Shown here piece by piece: positions 62,313-62,342 of a stretch of 62,342 nt of DNA. The DNA is from an uncultured Gammaproteobacteria bacterium (GTDB lineage: Bacteria; Pseudomonadota; Gammaproteobacteria; Enterobacterales; Psychrobiaceae). The notes beneath the pieces are model-generated. The model was not told where the DNA came from, did not search any database, and saw nothing but the letters and a program-made list of their open reading frames with translations. The stretch lies in contig CAKZQF010000071.1 of NCBI GenBank assembly GCA_937139475.1, positions 1 through 62,342 on the forward strand, given 5' to 3'. A program made the translations under genes and the position numbers. Positions within the stretch are counted from its first letter, which is position 1. Each line of letters starts with the position of its first letter.

Positions 62313-62342
62313 CCTCGTTACAATGCCCTGGTGAATAACTAT

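Overview
The window looks like chromosomal DNA from a marine gammaproteobacterium of the Alteromonadales, most plausibly Colwelliaceae (Thalassotalea/Colwellia type). This is an inference from moderately AT-rich DNA, the gene content (RfaH, MlaA, IscX, YegD, POT transporter, several c-di-GMP proteins, secreted M6 and M9 peptidases) and two short intergenic elements with ATACCAAT/ATTGGTAT termini. No database search was possible. I saw no rRNA, tRNA, CRISPR array, transposase or prophage.

Region 1 (1-20067, all minus strand) is a surface-polysaccharide locus. In transcription order: wecB-wecC (UDP-ManNAcA supply) ending at an intrinsic terminator; rfaH; a leader carrying a perfect ops element; then wza, wzz, wzx, wzy, two glycosyltransferases, a PglC/PglD/PglE/PglF-like set for a UDP-diNAc-bacillosamine-type first sugar and its transfer to undecaprenyl phosphate, ugd, a UDP-glucuronate 4-epimerase, galU and the start of galE. 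Genes overlap or nearly touch, which fits one long RfaH-antiterminated operon.

Region 2 (20393-34000) holds a POT peptide transporter, an MlaA protein without a lipobox, a FliK-like protein with a 29-unit hexapeptide repeat translationally coupled to a FhlB-like protein, a membrane histidine-kinase-like protein whose phosphotransfer residues are lost, a YegD-type Hsp70, a secreted M6 metalloprotease, and a lipoprotein built of 18-residue DGSG repeats.

Region 3 (34000-54500) is mixed housekeeping and signalling: a diheme cytochrome c fused to rhodanese, a CNNM-type protein, a diguanylate cyclase, iscX, a DUF1707 protein, a class C serine hydrolase, a TerB-like protein, a Cache-GGDEF-EAL protein, a Bcr/CflA efflux pump, a GST-like protein, a small winged-helix protein with a SYLF lipoprotein, a YbaK/ProX-type deacylase, a thioredoxin-like protein, a mini-collagenase lipoprotein, a PhnA-type protein, a CBS-PAS-PAS-SGDEF-EAL protein and a UMF1-type MFS.

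Region 4 (54700-62342) holds a glycerophosphodiester phosphodiesterase, a degenerate GGDEF protein that keeps the c-di-GMP I-site, a DUF3817 protein, ppiC, an unrecognised secreted protein with an internally duplicated cysteine-pair domain, and a divergent pair: a metallo-beta-lactamase-fold protein and a CadC-like winged-helix/beta-propeller regulator. Three 11-bp-phased ATGTTT motifs lie between the pair.

The most interesting items are the repeat-bearing FliK-like/FhlB pair, the I-site-only GGDEF protein, the degenerate phosphorelay protein, the cytochrome-rhodanese fusion, the DGSG-repeat lipoprotein and the CadC-like/MBL divergon with its phased motif array.
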